Source: Paragorgia papillata
Lineage: Eukaryota > Cnidaria > Anthozoa > Scleralcyonacea > Coralliidae
NCBI GenBank assembly: GCA_035771165.1
Contig: JAWNZC010000178.1
Location: 822,001-886,000, forward strand
Direction: 5' to 3'
Length of the DNA: 64,000 nucleotides
Positions 16,542-31,300 of the stretch are shown here, piece after piece. The notes beneath the pieces were generated by a model. That model was not told where the DNA came from. It made no database searches and worked only from the letters and a program-made list of their open reading frames with translations. The position numbers were made by a program, and so were the translations under genes. The first letter of the stretch is position 1. Each line of letters opens with the position of its first letter.

Positions 16542-16597
16542 CTCGACAGCTTTCTTGGCCAGACGTTTTGTATTTCTGCCAAGTTCTGCGAGGCAAA

Positions 16598-19331
16598 ATG
16601 ACCGAAGTTCAGGTTCAATCTCGTGAAATTCCAGTCCTAGAGACAGTCGAGGATATCGAAAAGCGTCGTGAACAGGTTTTACGCCGCTATGCCGAGTTCA
16701 AAGAAGCTACTCGTCTCAAGCGTTTACGTTTGGAAGAGGCCAAACGCTATCACCAATGGAAGCGTGATGTAGACGAATGTGAAGCTTGGATCAACGAAAA
16801 ACTCCAGATAGCTTCGGATGAGTCGTTCAAAGATGCTACCAACTTACAGGTACTTGTTTAAAGATCTTAATCTTATATTATTGTGCAAGAAATGGTTTAA
16901 ACTAACTTGTTTTCGAAGATTTCTTCAGCGAGATTAGGCAACGCCCGATTGAATTTGAGATCAGATGTCCACAATTTATGAGTCAAGGCGTGTTAACAGA
17001 TAAATATTTTATGACGTTATGTCTAATCTTTGATCGTACAAACTTTGCTAACCGATGGAAATAGTGTAGACTTGTTTTGAAACTTAGAATAGAGCCTTTA
17101 TAAATACGCTATATTTTTACCGTACTTATAAGTTTATATAAATTGCTTGGCTACGTTCAAGCGACAGCTTTTGCAACAATTGACATTCTCGTAATTATTT
17201 TGCTTGACTCGCTTTTCAATTCTCAGTATTTTAGTAAACAGAGCGTTAAAAAGATTTGTCGTTTTATAAAGCATGTGCCTAGCTTTGCCTTCACTAGGTG
17301 GTACACGAACCATATAATATCGGTTACTATGGTGAGAAAGACATTGATTTGTGTGCCATGATCATATATAGCCTGGGTGTGTTGAATTTGACAAATCGAC
17401 TACATTTTTTCATGGGTCTGTACTGTAACAGATCTTAGTCAGTTGAGGTATTTACTGTATATGGTCTGGAATCTTGCCAAAAGTTATGTCCAGTTTGTAC
17501 AATTTCACAGTTACGGAACACATTATTATTTATACAGCAGAAGATAAGCCACAGATGGTATAGTATAAATTAAGAAATATTGGCTTGGTGTGCTCCATAA
17601 TTGAGTTATGGCAGTGTTGTTTTTCAGGGGGAATGTGGGGGAATAGCATTTCCCCACTATTTTTGTCAGGGGAACTTAAACGTAGTGGAACACCATTCGA
17701 CACCGCACTATTTTTGCTTTGAGTCCATAAGTGTACTCGTTTTTCAACCAAGTTAGCCAACCAGCTAGTCCGAGCCAGTCTCCTAGTAGCCCTTCCACAC
17801 ACCCACCAACTTCCACAACAGGAGCCACACCCACCCAATCCTATGTCCAGTGGCCACGCCCATTTGACTTTGGTGAGCATTCCCCCACTTCCAAAATTTG
17901 GAAATCATCACTGAGTTATGGGTGCACGCGGGAAGTTGGGAGAGCATGAAAAAAGTGTAAGAGATGCTTGAGGCAATAGCCAGGAGCAATTCTAGATTTT
18001 TGAGTGCTCTCCCAACTTGCCAAGTGCATCTATAACTTGATGGAGTATGCCAAACCAGGAACCATTTCTCACACACTGCCAGGGAATGCAGCCACCATGC
18101 AGTACACAGTGCCTGACCTTTAATCAACTATAACAGTTTTACATCATTAGATAACCTTTTGTCCTGCCCTAAATATAACAACTTTATACAAGAATTAAGT
18201 TCACATACAGTAGAACATACTATAAGTCATTCTCTGCTGGTCCAATATCCTTAACAACTTAACATGGGTGGGTGGGTGGGAAAACAGGTCAGGCCTTTGC
18301 ATGGCAACAAACAAAAGTGAACTCTTACATCCGGGCCTCGACCTGTCTCCCAGTCCCCCGGCAGCGTGTGAGAAACACATTTTCTGCCTCTTCCGTTCCT
18401 CAGCCAGCAGAAAACTTCAATTATTTTATAACAGTGAACAGACACAAAACAATGGAAAACAATATTGATTTCACTCAGTCTGATTAAAAATATTGAGTTA
18501 TGGAGCACTCACTGTAGTAATATCTATTATATTAGTCGATAGGTCACAACTAGAATAAAGTTACTCCAAAGTAAGCTGTGACTTATAACTTATTAAAGAA
18601 ACTGGAAAGTGTCGACCTGACGTGCTTTTGTTAGACTGCTTTTGAGCAAGGTGTTCCCTATGAAAAAAATTGCAGCCATTTTGGCAGTGATTGTATTAAA
18701 ATTAATTTAAACGTTTCATGTTAGTGTTAATACATACCAGTGATATTTTGTTTCCTGTAGTACAGTACATGTGTACCAGTATTTAAATAATGTGGGTTTT
18801 TCTAGGTTAAACTTCAAAAGCATCAAGCATTTGAGGCTGAAATTTCAGCTCACACAAACACAGTTATTGTTATCAAAACCTCTGGTGAACAGATGATCAC
18901 TGAAGAGCATTATGAATCAGTCACAATCAGGGTAAGCCAAAAATGTATTGTAATACTGTAACTTAATACTGACTAATGATTTAGAACATTAATTGTATAG
19001 TGTATAAGACTGTTATCAAGTGGGTTAGGTACTTAGGTTACCAGAAAGTCAATGTCTGGTTGCAAGCATTCAAATTTGAAAGTGTAGGCTGTTATTTTGC
19101 AGATACAGTACATATAATACGGTAACTTCTAATCAAAATTGGGAGAAATGACATGTCAAATTTTTATTTTATATATTTTTTACTGTTTAGGAACGATTAG
19201 ACAACCTAATGCGCTTGTGGGAACTGCTTTTGATGCAGTCTGCTGAAAAAGGAAGAATGCTCTTGTTCACACAGAAACGAGTTTACTTCATTCGAGAATG
19301 CAATGAAGTATTGATGTGGATATCAGATCGG
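16598..19331 (+). CDS. Alpha-spectrin exons 1-3 (residues 1-173): tetramerisation helix and first repeat
   Basis: Exons are 16598-16849, 18806-18931 and 19191-19331, all phase 0. Residues of about 10-45 form the lone helix C that pairs with the C-terminal partial repeat of beta-spectrin to close the tetramer. The conserved arginines of [11 protein letters not shown] fit this role. The first full repeat follows with [12 protein letters not shown], then NLQ joined to [11 protein letters not shown] across intron 1. Confidence 0.95.
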
Positions 19332-22300
19332 GTAAATTAATAATCTCAGTCTTTTCTTCTTCAAGTTTTTGGTAGTCATTTGGAGGTTTCAGGTACATTC
19401 CTTTGACAGAAATCACAGGATTTGTTCAATGGTACTGGTTTTCTGTAGGAAACAACACTGTACATGTACTAGACTAGTGTTTGTGATACAGTTACAGGAC
19501 TTTCAGTAAGATTTGGAGACTGTAGTATTCCAGCAAACTACCTGTCTGTCCTTGATAATTGGTTTAGGGGAACAAAGTTGCTAAAACTAAAATTATAGCC
19601 ACCAATTTGTAGTAAAACACTTGCTGGAGCTTCGGTAGGAGCTGGGTCTTTAAAAGCCTTGAGTTTAATAATACACACGACTCTCAATCGAGATTGTTTT
19701 TGACAGACTTTGTTGCAATTGATAGATCTGTCGTGAAGTGTTGAGGGTACTGTAGTGGGCTGTTCTTCAAAATTAGGTGTTCATTAAATCAGGGCTCAAA
19801 ATAACGTTTCATGTTACGCCGGTCATGGTGACTGGTCAGTTCCAATTGTGACCGGTCAAAGGCGATTTTTGACCGGTCAAATTTCACGACGCCCCCCTCC
19901 CCCCAAAAAAAAACGCAACAAAAACAAAAAAAAACAACACACAACACAACAAAAAACATGTAAAGTATATTCTACGCTATTTATACATATAAGCTAGTAC
20001 TGATATGAACGTTTGTCATAAAAAGGAAATGCATGCGTAGTTCACTTCAATATATATCAGACATTATGAAACGGGTCTACAACAACACAACAACAATCAT
20101 TTTAAGTTCCTTCAAAGGGAAGTAATAAAATTAATTGCAAGTTAATATGACCAGTCAAAATGACCGGCGTTATACAAATTTGACCGGTCACATTAAAACT
20201 TTGGCCGGTCATTGACCGGTGACCGGCCGTTATTTTGAGCCCTGTAAATTGAGCTTCTTGGCATAGACTGCAACGTGGAGTACCGTAGTTGAGTTAGGGA
20301 AGTAGTGTTACTGATTTGGTACAAGGCTAGTGCGATACATTGAAAAAATACCCATATGCTATAAACTTTTATAGGAGGCAATTGTATCCACTGAAGAAAT
20401 TGTCCGTGATTTTGAGCATGTTGAAGTGCTTCAGAAAAAGCTTGAAGACTTTGCCAAAGATTTGGATGCAAATGAGACTCGCATCAAAAGTATCAATCAG
20501 CAAGCTGACACTTTGGAAGTTGAAGGACATCCTGACATGGAGGTTATCCAAGAAAAAAGAAAGGTGATTTGAACTTTTAGAGCCAGAAACTGAAATTTTT
20601 CTTTCTTTGACCATTTTTTTTGTTCTTTGTTTTGGTTCTTTTTTTGTATAATTTTAAGTGTTAGATTTTGAACTGTTACTTTAGGAAGTAAATGAAGCTT
20701 GGGATAAGTTGCATCAGTTGGTTATTGTTCGTCGTACAAAGTTAACCAGTTCACATGAAATTCAAGGATTTTATAGGTACAGTAAACAGATGTGGTAGTC
20801 TGCTGCACAGTTGATTTGTAGCAAGAATTTACAAGTGAAATGCTATGTGCTGAATTAGCACCATACTTTTAATCTTAAATTATACTTGTATACTGTAAAG
20901 AAGTACAGTGCTGTAAGTAAAATGACAAAGTTTTGTTGAGAAATTTGCTATTATTTTTATTTAAATTATCAGAGAGGTCAATGAGACAGTCCAATGGATT
21001 ACTGAGAAAGATACAGTATTGTCATCAGATGATTATGGAAAGGATCTGGCAAGTGTGAATGCTTTGAAAAGAAAACATGATGGGTTGGAGAGAGATCTTG
21101 TTGCTTTGGAAGACAAGGTTAGTTACTGAACTACATTATAAGAAAAAACTTGATTTCTTGTACATAAAGGAGGACGGGGTGGCTAATCATCCTTACTTGC
21201 AGCCAGTGGCTGAATTGCGAAGGACGCAAATCAACGTGGCCGTGTCGAGGCATATCAAAGGCACTCCAAGCAGCTGCCAATGACACAGTTCAGATCACGG
21301 ATCACAGCTAAGATGTTGGGTGTTGATTTTATGGAGGGAGGAAAACCAGAGAACCCGGTGAAAAAACCCTCGAAGCACAGGAGAGGTCAACTACAACTCT
21401 ACTCACATGAGTCCAAGCCCGACATCGGGGTCATTCCCAAGCGGTCACCCATCCAAATACTAAGCCTGTCTAACCGGGCTTAACTTTTTGGTGAGAGGCA
21501 GCGCGCTAAACAGCACACACCACCCGTGCTCGCTTGAGGTGACCATGGGAGACCCTTTTTTGGTTCCTTGTTCTGTGTTAAAGATTTTTTTGTTTACGTT
21601 TGAAAGTTGCAAGTTTCACCAGAAGACATTGAACGTTTAAAAACAAATAAATCAACTTGTGGTGTCATTTTGACAGGTTTCTTTGAAATGACACTGCAAA
21701 TTGATTGATTTGTTTTTAAATGTTCAATGTTAATTTCTCAGACTGGTGAAACTTGCAACTTTCAAATGTAAACAAACATGAAAAAAATCGACTTCAAATG
21801 GCAGTAACCCATGGCAAACTGCTTTTCAGTTTCATGAAAAGAAGTTGTGGAAACCCATTTTTAAACCCATACTTTTTTTTCAAGTTACATGTATACACAT
21901 ATTCATAATTTCATGTTGTATTTAGGTGCAAAATCTTGGAAGTGAGTGTGATCAACTTAAGGAAAGTCATCCTGAACAAGAAGATGAAATTGATGCCAAG
22001 AAAGAAGAGTTGATCCATGCTTGGGACACCTTGAAGGATAAGGTACTGTGCTGTTAAATTTGTTTTTAAGTGGGGACCAATCTTGTTTCCCACCCGGGAA
22101 ACGAGAAACTCTGGGATAATCCGTTTTAAATCGTTACGTTATTGGCTGAATAGTGAGCATGAATTGGTCTGAAGTGACTGGAAGTAGAATTAATAAAACC
22201 AAAATAACAAAGATGTCGGACGACAAGACTCCAGTGAAGACGTTGCTGCGATCGATATCTTCGCCGTATGTGTGTAGATGCTGTAATTCGAGCTTCGCCA

Positions 22301-25300
22301 GCAACTCCATTGACTTGTTTGGGGAAAAGTCAAACAAGGAGAACATACTATCCAGATCTGGATTCCGCTCGGATATTTACGCATGCATACCTCAACCGGA
22401 GTAACAAGAATCCTGTGTTCCCAGGTGGGGAACGTGGGCTCTGGGAATGAGATTGAGTGGGGACAGAAAGTGACATTCAAAAAATGTTTTTAAAATTATT
22501 TTTGATTGGTTGATTAATTAATCAATGAATAAATGGGGTTGCTTCTTAAATTTTTTTTTTACTTAATCTTTTTTAGTCTGCTCTGCGAAGGACAAAGTTG
22601 GAAGACGCGTATAATTTACAAAGGTTTGTTGCTGATTACAAAGAACACACTTTGTTTATTATTGAGATGAAAACATTGATTGAGTGTGATGAAATGGCAA
22701 AGGATGTTCCTGGAGCAGAAACACTTATTGAAAGACATCAAGAACATAAGGTGAGAATTGCCAACAGAGCTGAGAGCTGTACCACAGAATAGAAATACGA
22801 CCAGAAGTCCTACTCGCGTCGGAACCTTTGAAGTTTCTAGCCTCGCGCATGTCGCCTCGCGCATCTTGATTCCTCGCCATCCCACGCAATCCTGGCAAGT
22901 TCCCCCGGCAGTTTGGACCTTCAAAAGAAGGTTAAAACTGCCAGGGAAACTTGCCAGGATTGCGTAGGATGGCGTAGGACATTGCGTAGGATCGCGTAGG
23001 ATGGCGTAAAATATCGCGCCTGCTCATTGAAGAAATGCGGACAAGTTTTCACTCGAGTTGGACTTCTGGTGGTATTTCTATTCTGTGGCTGTGCCCATTG
23101 GCCATTTCCCAAAAGAGTTGAAGACTGGTAAAGAGCATTGAGCGCTGGTGTTCTTGAGATCGTTTGGAGGGACAGTTTCATTGTGCTTGTAAACGCTACC
23201 AAGCGTGAAATCTGTCCCTCCAAACTATCCCAAGTACCCTAGCGTTCCTAAGCCATCACCAGTCTTCAACTCTTTTGGGAAATGGCCAATTGGGCTGTAC
23301 AGTATACATACGATAATTGTTCAATCACCTTCAACAATTGATTAATAAATTAACCTTCTTAAATCAGGGTTACATTGAAGCCCAAGAAGAAGGCTTTGAC
23401 AAGTTTTTCACTTCTGGTAATGAACTTGTTGATGGTGACCATTATGCTGCTGATGAAATCAAGGAAAAGGTTTTTCTTTAAATTGTCTTTATCAGTGTAT
23501 ATTCTAACTCAACTTTTAAAAAGATTAATCTGAACAGGTTACAGTTTTGATGTTTGCATGAGGCTCAGAATGTTTTCCTGACACTGTATTTTACTATTAT
23601 TATTTGCAGCTAGAAAAACTAGGTGAAGAGAAGACATCTCTGTACAAGTTGTGGGAAGAACGCAAGGCGAAACTAGACCAGGGTTTGGAACTCCAGTTGT
23701 TCTACCGTGATTGTCAAAATGCAGAAAACCAGATGGTTAAACAAGAGGTCAGTGTATGTTATCAATCTTGCATGTATCTGGGCTGGGGTGGAATTAGCAT
23801 TGACTTAATCTCAACTACCATTACAATATATTTTGGCTCTGAAATTTTCCAACTTTCCAAAAACAAAGGGAAACCCATATGTCAAGTAGCCTGCATGCAG
23901 CCACTCTTCCCCTTCCTAGGAATGGTGGCTGCACAGAGGCTTATACGTCAATGGCCTAAATAAAAGATATAGTAGCATTAGCTAGTCCTGTTGTGTTATT
24001 TCTGGGAGAAACACAGTGTATTTGTATGTTTTAAATCCTGAGTACATGCTTTGTTATAATTAAGTACATGTATATTACGTTTTGTTATACTAGAACATTT
24101 TGTCAGATGAGGATGTTGGAGACTCCCTGGATGCAGTTGATGCTTTGATAAGAAAACATGATGATTTTGCCAAGTCTTTTGCTGCACAAGAGGATAAGAT
24201 CAGAGACATTGATGAAACAGCAACTAAACTAATTGATAACGAACATTATGCCTCAGACGATATTGATGAGAGAAGAAATGAGGTAACCTAATGTTTTTTT
24301 CACTTCCTATGTATTTACAAACTTTCCAGTAAGAAAGAAAAGCATGTTTATACATCGCTAGGCTTCTGTATAAAAGGATTCCAAATCATTTACATTTAGT
24401 GACATAAACATGCATCATCTAACGTATGCACAGACGTAAAAATTTCTCAGCCATATAATTCTATTAAAAATATTCTTCCTTCAGTTTACATCGCCACTTC
24501 ACCAGAACTACTGTACGCGAATGATGAATTTAACCCAGCGGCCTGACGGCTATTTATTGTTTGTCGCTCCATTACTCATTAGACCACAAATCAATCGAAT
24601 CAACACAGCGCAAAGCAAGAAATCCCCAAGTATCAACTCACTAAACAGCGCGCGCAAAACCAGTCAAGCTCAGACCACGACTTTGATGAGCGCTGAGATA
24701 ATCCCCACATATTATAATGAGTGACCACTGACCAAATATCTAATAATAGATAGCGCGCGCAAAACCAGACAAGCTCAGACCACGCTGACAAGACTTTGGC
24801 GCGCACAAGTCAAGCTCAGACCACGTTGACAAGACTTTGATGAGCGCAAGTCAAGCTCAGACCACGCTGACAAGACTTTGATGAGCGCTGAGATAATCCC
24901 CACATATCACGAGTGACCGCTGACTAGCATTGTCTCCTTTTTTACCTAAAACTTTTTTACCTAAAATTTACCTAAATTACATTTAGCCACATTAACCATT
25001 CCAATTCTTCTTCACCTTTATGGTCTTTTCATTTGCCTTCCAATTCCTCTCTCAATCACCTCAACATGCAAAAGCTCTTCCTTCGCAGAATAGATCTCCC
25101 ATCCAATTTTAATTCTTTTTAAGCATTCCTTTCTTTTAAAATATCTAGAACATCTTCATTTGTTTTTCACTCTAAGTTATTCTCAACCTTTCTCTATATC
25201 CACATTTTTAATGGCTTGTTGTGTAGCTTTTTCATTCAACGTATCCCTCAGACCTTTCGTATAGTGCTTACTGTAGTATCTAAAATATGGTCAAAATTTT

Positions 25301-28300
25301 GTTTTCCCTGAAGGTTCTCAACAGGCGCCAGGCGATTCATGAAAAGTCTGAAAAGAAACGTGCACTCCTAGAGGAATCTCGTAAGTTGCAGCAGTTTGAA
25401 AAAGAAGCTGATGAGACTAAAGCTTGGATCAATGAGAAACTGAAGATTGCCACTGATGCCTCTTACAAGGTATTAGCAAGTTTAATATGGATCATTACAG
25501 TTGCATTGCATAATTACAATATCTTCATTTTGCATGCTATGGTTTGGATAAGGGCTGTTTTTGTTTGAATGACACTAAACACTTTTGTGAAGGTGTATAT
25601 AAAATTATGGCTTTTAGTCTAGTACCATCCACATCTATCTTAAAGTGCCTATGCAATGGTTGGGGATTTTACATATTTAGGATATTTAAAACCTTCTGAG
25701 AAGATTTGTAATATATCTTCCTTTCCTAAAATTTCATCTTCATGGACTTCTTTGCTGTTAAAGTTGACGGAAGTGACGTCAAAAGAGGAATTTGTCTATA
25801 TAAAAAACACTTTACAGATTCCTCCTTTGACGTCACTTCCGTCAACTTTCACAGCTAAAAAGTCCATGAAGATGACATTTCAGAAGAGGAAGATATACTA
25901 CAAATTTTCTCAGAAAGTTCCAAATATCCTAAATATGTAAAATCCCCAACCATGACATAGGCACTTTAACGTTGTGTATCGTTTCTGCATCTGTCGTCTG
26001 TTGTCTAAGGTGAATTCTGTTTAATACATGCATGTACAGTACTGCATGTACATTACGCGATCGCGTTTAGCCAAAAACCGATCGCATACAGTATACATGT
26101 ACTATGACCGGTTGATTTAATACTCTCACCGCGACATCAAATTCCACATTCGGGCAAAATGTTTGACGTGTACGTATGAAGTACTGTTTAATAAACGAGC
26201 AGGAGTGTTTTATCAGATATAAAGACACGGGGTGAAGCCGAGTGTTTTTATATATGATAAAACACGAACTGCGAGTTTATTGAACGGCTTCAAAAACGAA
26301 CCACTTTGGTAAGTTCATTGGCGTAGTAAGTTTGAAAAATAACCTTGTCTAAGCCGAGAAAATCAAAGCTAAAGTTTATGTAAATCAGGAGGTATCTTTA
26401 TCACATATAAAGACACGATACGGTCATGATTTTCTTTTGTGTTTTCCTCATGAATTATTAATGAGTTTTTGAAGACGAATTGCAGAAACACGTTTCTGAG
26501 TAATTGAGCTTGACAAACATCCACCAAACATTGAGTTTTGTTGTAAATAGATTACATTTTTCCATGCGTGTGTACTGTAATACTGTAGATCACGGATGAC
26601 ATCACAGCGTGTAAAGAACAAAAAAGTACGACACGAGACGCAGTCGAGTGGCGTGACTGTTGTTCTTTACACGCTGTGACGTCTTCTGTGATCTATTACA
26701 CAGTACACACGCACGGAAAAATGTAATCTGTTTGTTTTATACAATAAGAACGTCAAGTGGTTTATTGAAGAATTTCTGGGGCATGAAAAAAGAAAAACAA
26801 GTCTACTGACGTGATCTGACGCCAGCTGTGCGTGTGTCCTTTAATAGATCACGGTAAATTCTTAAAGCGTCACGAAGAGAAGGAAACACTATTGCGTTTG
26901 GGCTAAACGCGATTGTGTTTGCAGTGACCAACATTTTGTCTGAACATGTACTGTATGTTCGGTCATAGTCAATCGAGATATGGTCTGGAAACTCAGCTAA
27001 AGTCTTTGGTCTATCTTTTTGTTCGCCTTTATGCATTTTTTGTGCACGGTGCACGGTCACTGAACACATTGTATTTTAGTATAATGAACGAATTGTCCAA
27101 TAGCAACGTTTCAGTTCAATCACTCAACCGTGCTATTTAAATATTAATAAACCTAAAACAAAGGATGTGCACGGTGTAAGGTACGATTCAACATAAAATC
27201 ACAGCTCATAGGCGCTTTGAAGTTTGCCGAGTTTCCAGACCATATGTCGATTGACTATGGTTCGGTGAAGAAATTCATTGTCCATGTCCAAATTTCCATT
27301 GTCCTCAATAGGATCCGACCAATCTCCAAAGAAAAGCTCAAAAACACGAGGCATTCAATGCTGAATTAGAAGCCAATCAAAGTCGTATTGACTCCATCCA
27401 CGACAAAGGAAAACAACTTATAACCAACGAGCATTATGCATCAGACGTGATACAACAAAGACTGGATGAATTGGATGAACTGTGGAAACATCTTCTTGAC
27501 CAAACTCAACAGAAAGGTAAACTTGTTACGATGTTTCCAGCTTTACGTTAAAGTGCCACTAACCCAAAAAATTTTTTCTCGGGATTCAAATTGCCTTTGT
27601 TGAGTATATTAGCACAAACATATCTTTTCTGTTATTGAACACTTCTTTCATTTTTTATGCACCTTCAAACTTGCAAAATTTCGCATCTGTTTGTCCCATG
27701 GCGGAGCATTGAGGGGAATGGGTATAGGATGCGTATGACGTAATACCAGGAATTCGTCTTCAAAAATCTATAAAGTGTAGAACTATAATAAAAGAATTAA
27801 AATGAAAAATATCGGCAAACTGGCTATAAACGTAACATGGGTACGTTCTTTCCTATTTACTTTACAGTAAAAAAAAATATAGAATTCCTGGTATTACGTC
27901 ACAAACCCTTCTCGACGCAGTCTCCCAAGTGCTCCGTCGTGTCCGTCATTATCGCCACTTCAATCGATTCTTAAATCAAGAGGATTTTACCAATTTAGTT
28001 AATTTATATTGCATTCTTCATCATTTGGATTGCAAAAATCATTTTGGGGTTAGTGGCACTTTAAAACGGTACTTCACAGTATCACTAGGTGTTGAAGTTG
28101 GTTTCTGAGAACAATAATTTTGTGGCACTTTCAGTATCATAGCATGCATATACTACAAAACAATAAATATTTTAAATAAAGTTATGATAATCATTTTAAT
28201 TTCATACTGTGACTTGAAGGTTTCAGCAAGAATTCAATAATTTTAATTTTACCATTAATGTTTACTGAATAAAATGTTCTTTAACAGGAAACAAACTGAG

Positions 28301-31300
28301 AGATGCCAAACAACAGCAGCAATTTAACAGGTAATGTTTAAGAAATGAAACGCGCTGTTCCGGTTGCCATGAAGTATTACCAGTACTAGAAACTTAGTTG
28401 CATATACAACATGTACACGCGTAAAAATCTCGCAAGTTGTTACAGCATTGTTGCCTGAACAATGCTGTAACAACTTGTTGACATATGTGAATAACATTGA
28501 TGAATGAACAACATTGTTCATCATTGTTTCAACATGTTGTTACAGCTTGATGATTAACTCAAAGGAAGCATGTGCGTGTTTCTACCCACAACGCCAAACA
28601 TGTAGAATTCCAAGTGATTTCGTTTCACAATAGCAAAGATATGTAACCTTCTCTCGGTAACTCATAATACTCGTTATGCACGTATGACGTAAAAAGTTGT
28701 GTCATTTGCATATCAAACAAACTGGAATATATCAAAAACGAAGCGAGGAAACCAAAAACTGCAAAAGATGTTATTTTATCATTTTAAATGTTCTTTTCAA
28801 TAAGACAAACTTAATTTTCGAGTAATATGCCCTTTAAGTGACACTTGCCATTTTTAAGTAAAATGGTAAACTTCTGGCCTGAAACATGACTTCTGAAAAT
28901 TGACAAATATGTCTGTTTGTTTAGGGGGGTTGATGATATGGATTTGTGGATCACAGAGATGGAATCCCAATTGGAAAATGAAGATCTAGGAAAGGTACAT
29001 TGAATTATATTAAATGGTCTCTTACTTCAAAATTTTAAGAGTTATCAAACAGGATTTAAAAGAATGAAAGTACTTGTTTTTATTTTTAGGATTTATCTGG
29101 GGTACAAAACCTTCAGAAAAAACATGGACTGATTGAAGGAGATATCATTACGAAACAGGTAAGTTGACAAACATTGTTACTGTACATGAAACTTAATTCA
29201 CAGTGGAACTTGGTTCTGGTTAGCGTTGACCCTGTAGGCGTATACTGATATACATACCGTCTTTCACTTATATGTTTTCTAATAACTACTTAATAACCGA
29301 GAGTGAGGTCTTTACGGTAAAATATCAAACCGAGGTCTTGCTATACTATAGTGGGAAAATACAGTAGTTGTATACTGACATACCAGTGCATATATAGAGT
29401 ACTGATAGTTGATCTGATCATTGGCTATGTGTGTTTCTTCAAGGAACGTGTTGATGTGTGCTCCGTCCAAGCTGACGTGTTTTCTGAACAAGAGCACTTC
29501 GACGCCCCTACCATTGTGGCCAAGAAAGCTGCTATAATGACAAGATACGAGAAATTGAAGGTTGGTAAAAGCACTTGCTACTAAGTTAAGCCCTCTTTGA
29601 GGCCTGGACCTCTCTCCCTGTGCTGAATAAAATCGTCTGGCGTTAGCCAGAATAAAACACTGAAGACTCGTCTTCAGGCTTCAAAGTGTTAAGCCCTCTT
29701 TGAGGGCCACAAGTTTATCCGTTTACTACTAAACTGTTACGTGTTATTACCAGTGCTGTGAGTAACTTCGTTACAGTAACTAGTTACATTTTTAAGTAAC
29801 TAACTGAAACTAGTTACTTTTTCTGAAGAAGTAACTGTAACTATAACTAGTTACTTTTTGAAGAAGTAACTATAACTAGTTACTTTTTTAAAGAACTGTA
29901 ACTAGTTACAATATTTGGTTCAAAAATGTGACTAGTATAGTTGCTGATATTCAGTTGAGGATGTCATTCTTTCTTGATAAAAATGGTTTTGATATAATAA
30001 TAAAGGTACATTATGTACACATTTGACTATTTCTGCTTAGTGACAACTATATTTAGGCATTTAGCTGTAAAAACAATTATGGTACTGGTATCTAAAAACT
30101 AGTGATTTCTTTGTTGATTCTAGTAACACGGACAATGGAATGTAACTAGTTACAACATTTTTTAAGTAACTTTGTAACTAGTTACTTTCTTTTCATTGTA
30201 ACTTTTATCGGTAACTAGTTACTTTTCTAACGATGTAACTGTAACTAGGTACAAAAATTATGTAACTTTTACAGCACTGGTTATTACCCTCATTAGATAA
30301 TATACACTTATTGTCTGGTTGTCAGTTAGTTTTGTTTTCCCGAGAGTCTAAATGTTTCCCGAGACGAAGTCGAGGAAAACATCGAGACTCGAGGGAAAAC
30401 AAAACTGTTTCCCGAGGGATCAGACATTAAGTGCTTTGTTATATAGCTTGAGTTTCGCTGAATAATTTCGACGTTTATCAAGGGAAAATACACAAAAGAC
30501 AAACTGAAAGCCTTAATAATAAGACGTACTAATTTCTCTTCAACTAAACATGCATATACGAGTCTCAGAACAAAAGAACATGCAGCAATACATTTCTCCA
30601 GTTAATCTTCACACAATGCTTTGAAGACCTCTAAATAATATTTTTTCGTGCCGTCCAAACAAGGTTTTGTTTATAGGATACCGTGAAGAATTCAAAGTTC
30701 TGGCGGGCAACAATTGCAATATTATTGACCGAGTGGGCAATACGTTCTCAATTGTTGCCCACTCGGTCTACATTGAAATTTAGCTAAGGTCATGTGACCA
30801 CAAACCAACCAATGACAGTCATCGTTTTATCCAGCAAAACTCTAGCTATATAACAAAGTTTATTATTATTATTATTCAGTGAGTCTATTCTTTGTATTCT
30901 TACCATTCATTGTGTTGTTATTTTGTAGGAGCCCTTAAATAACCGTAAAAAGAAACTTCAGGATGCGCAGAGTTATCATGAGTTCCTTCGCGATGTTGAA
31001 GATGAAGAGGCATGGATCCGAGAGAAAGAGCCTGTTGTTTCTTCCACCAATCTAGGTTTGTCCTGCTTTTACATCACTTAATCCTCTTTCTGCTTCTCTT
31101 CTGCTTTATTCTATACTCGTCCTCGTTCTTTGGGCCTCCTCGGGACACTGGAAAATCGGAGGTCCTGGTCAGATGAAAACGATTGAAGCGTGTGATTGGC
31201 TGGACGAAGGTTATTGTCTAAAACAGGAAGTGAGCAAATATATTTTCAACTGTCAAACAACGCTGCGAATAGAGTGAAGACAGCGAAAAAGTCTACGAAT

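Noticed and set aside
21077..21483. Frames with GGKPENP motifs at 21 kb and 2 kb
   Set aside because: They are translations of the 5S-derived SINE body.
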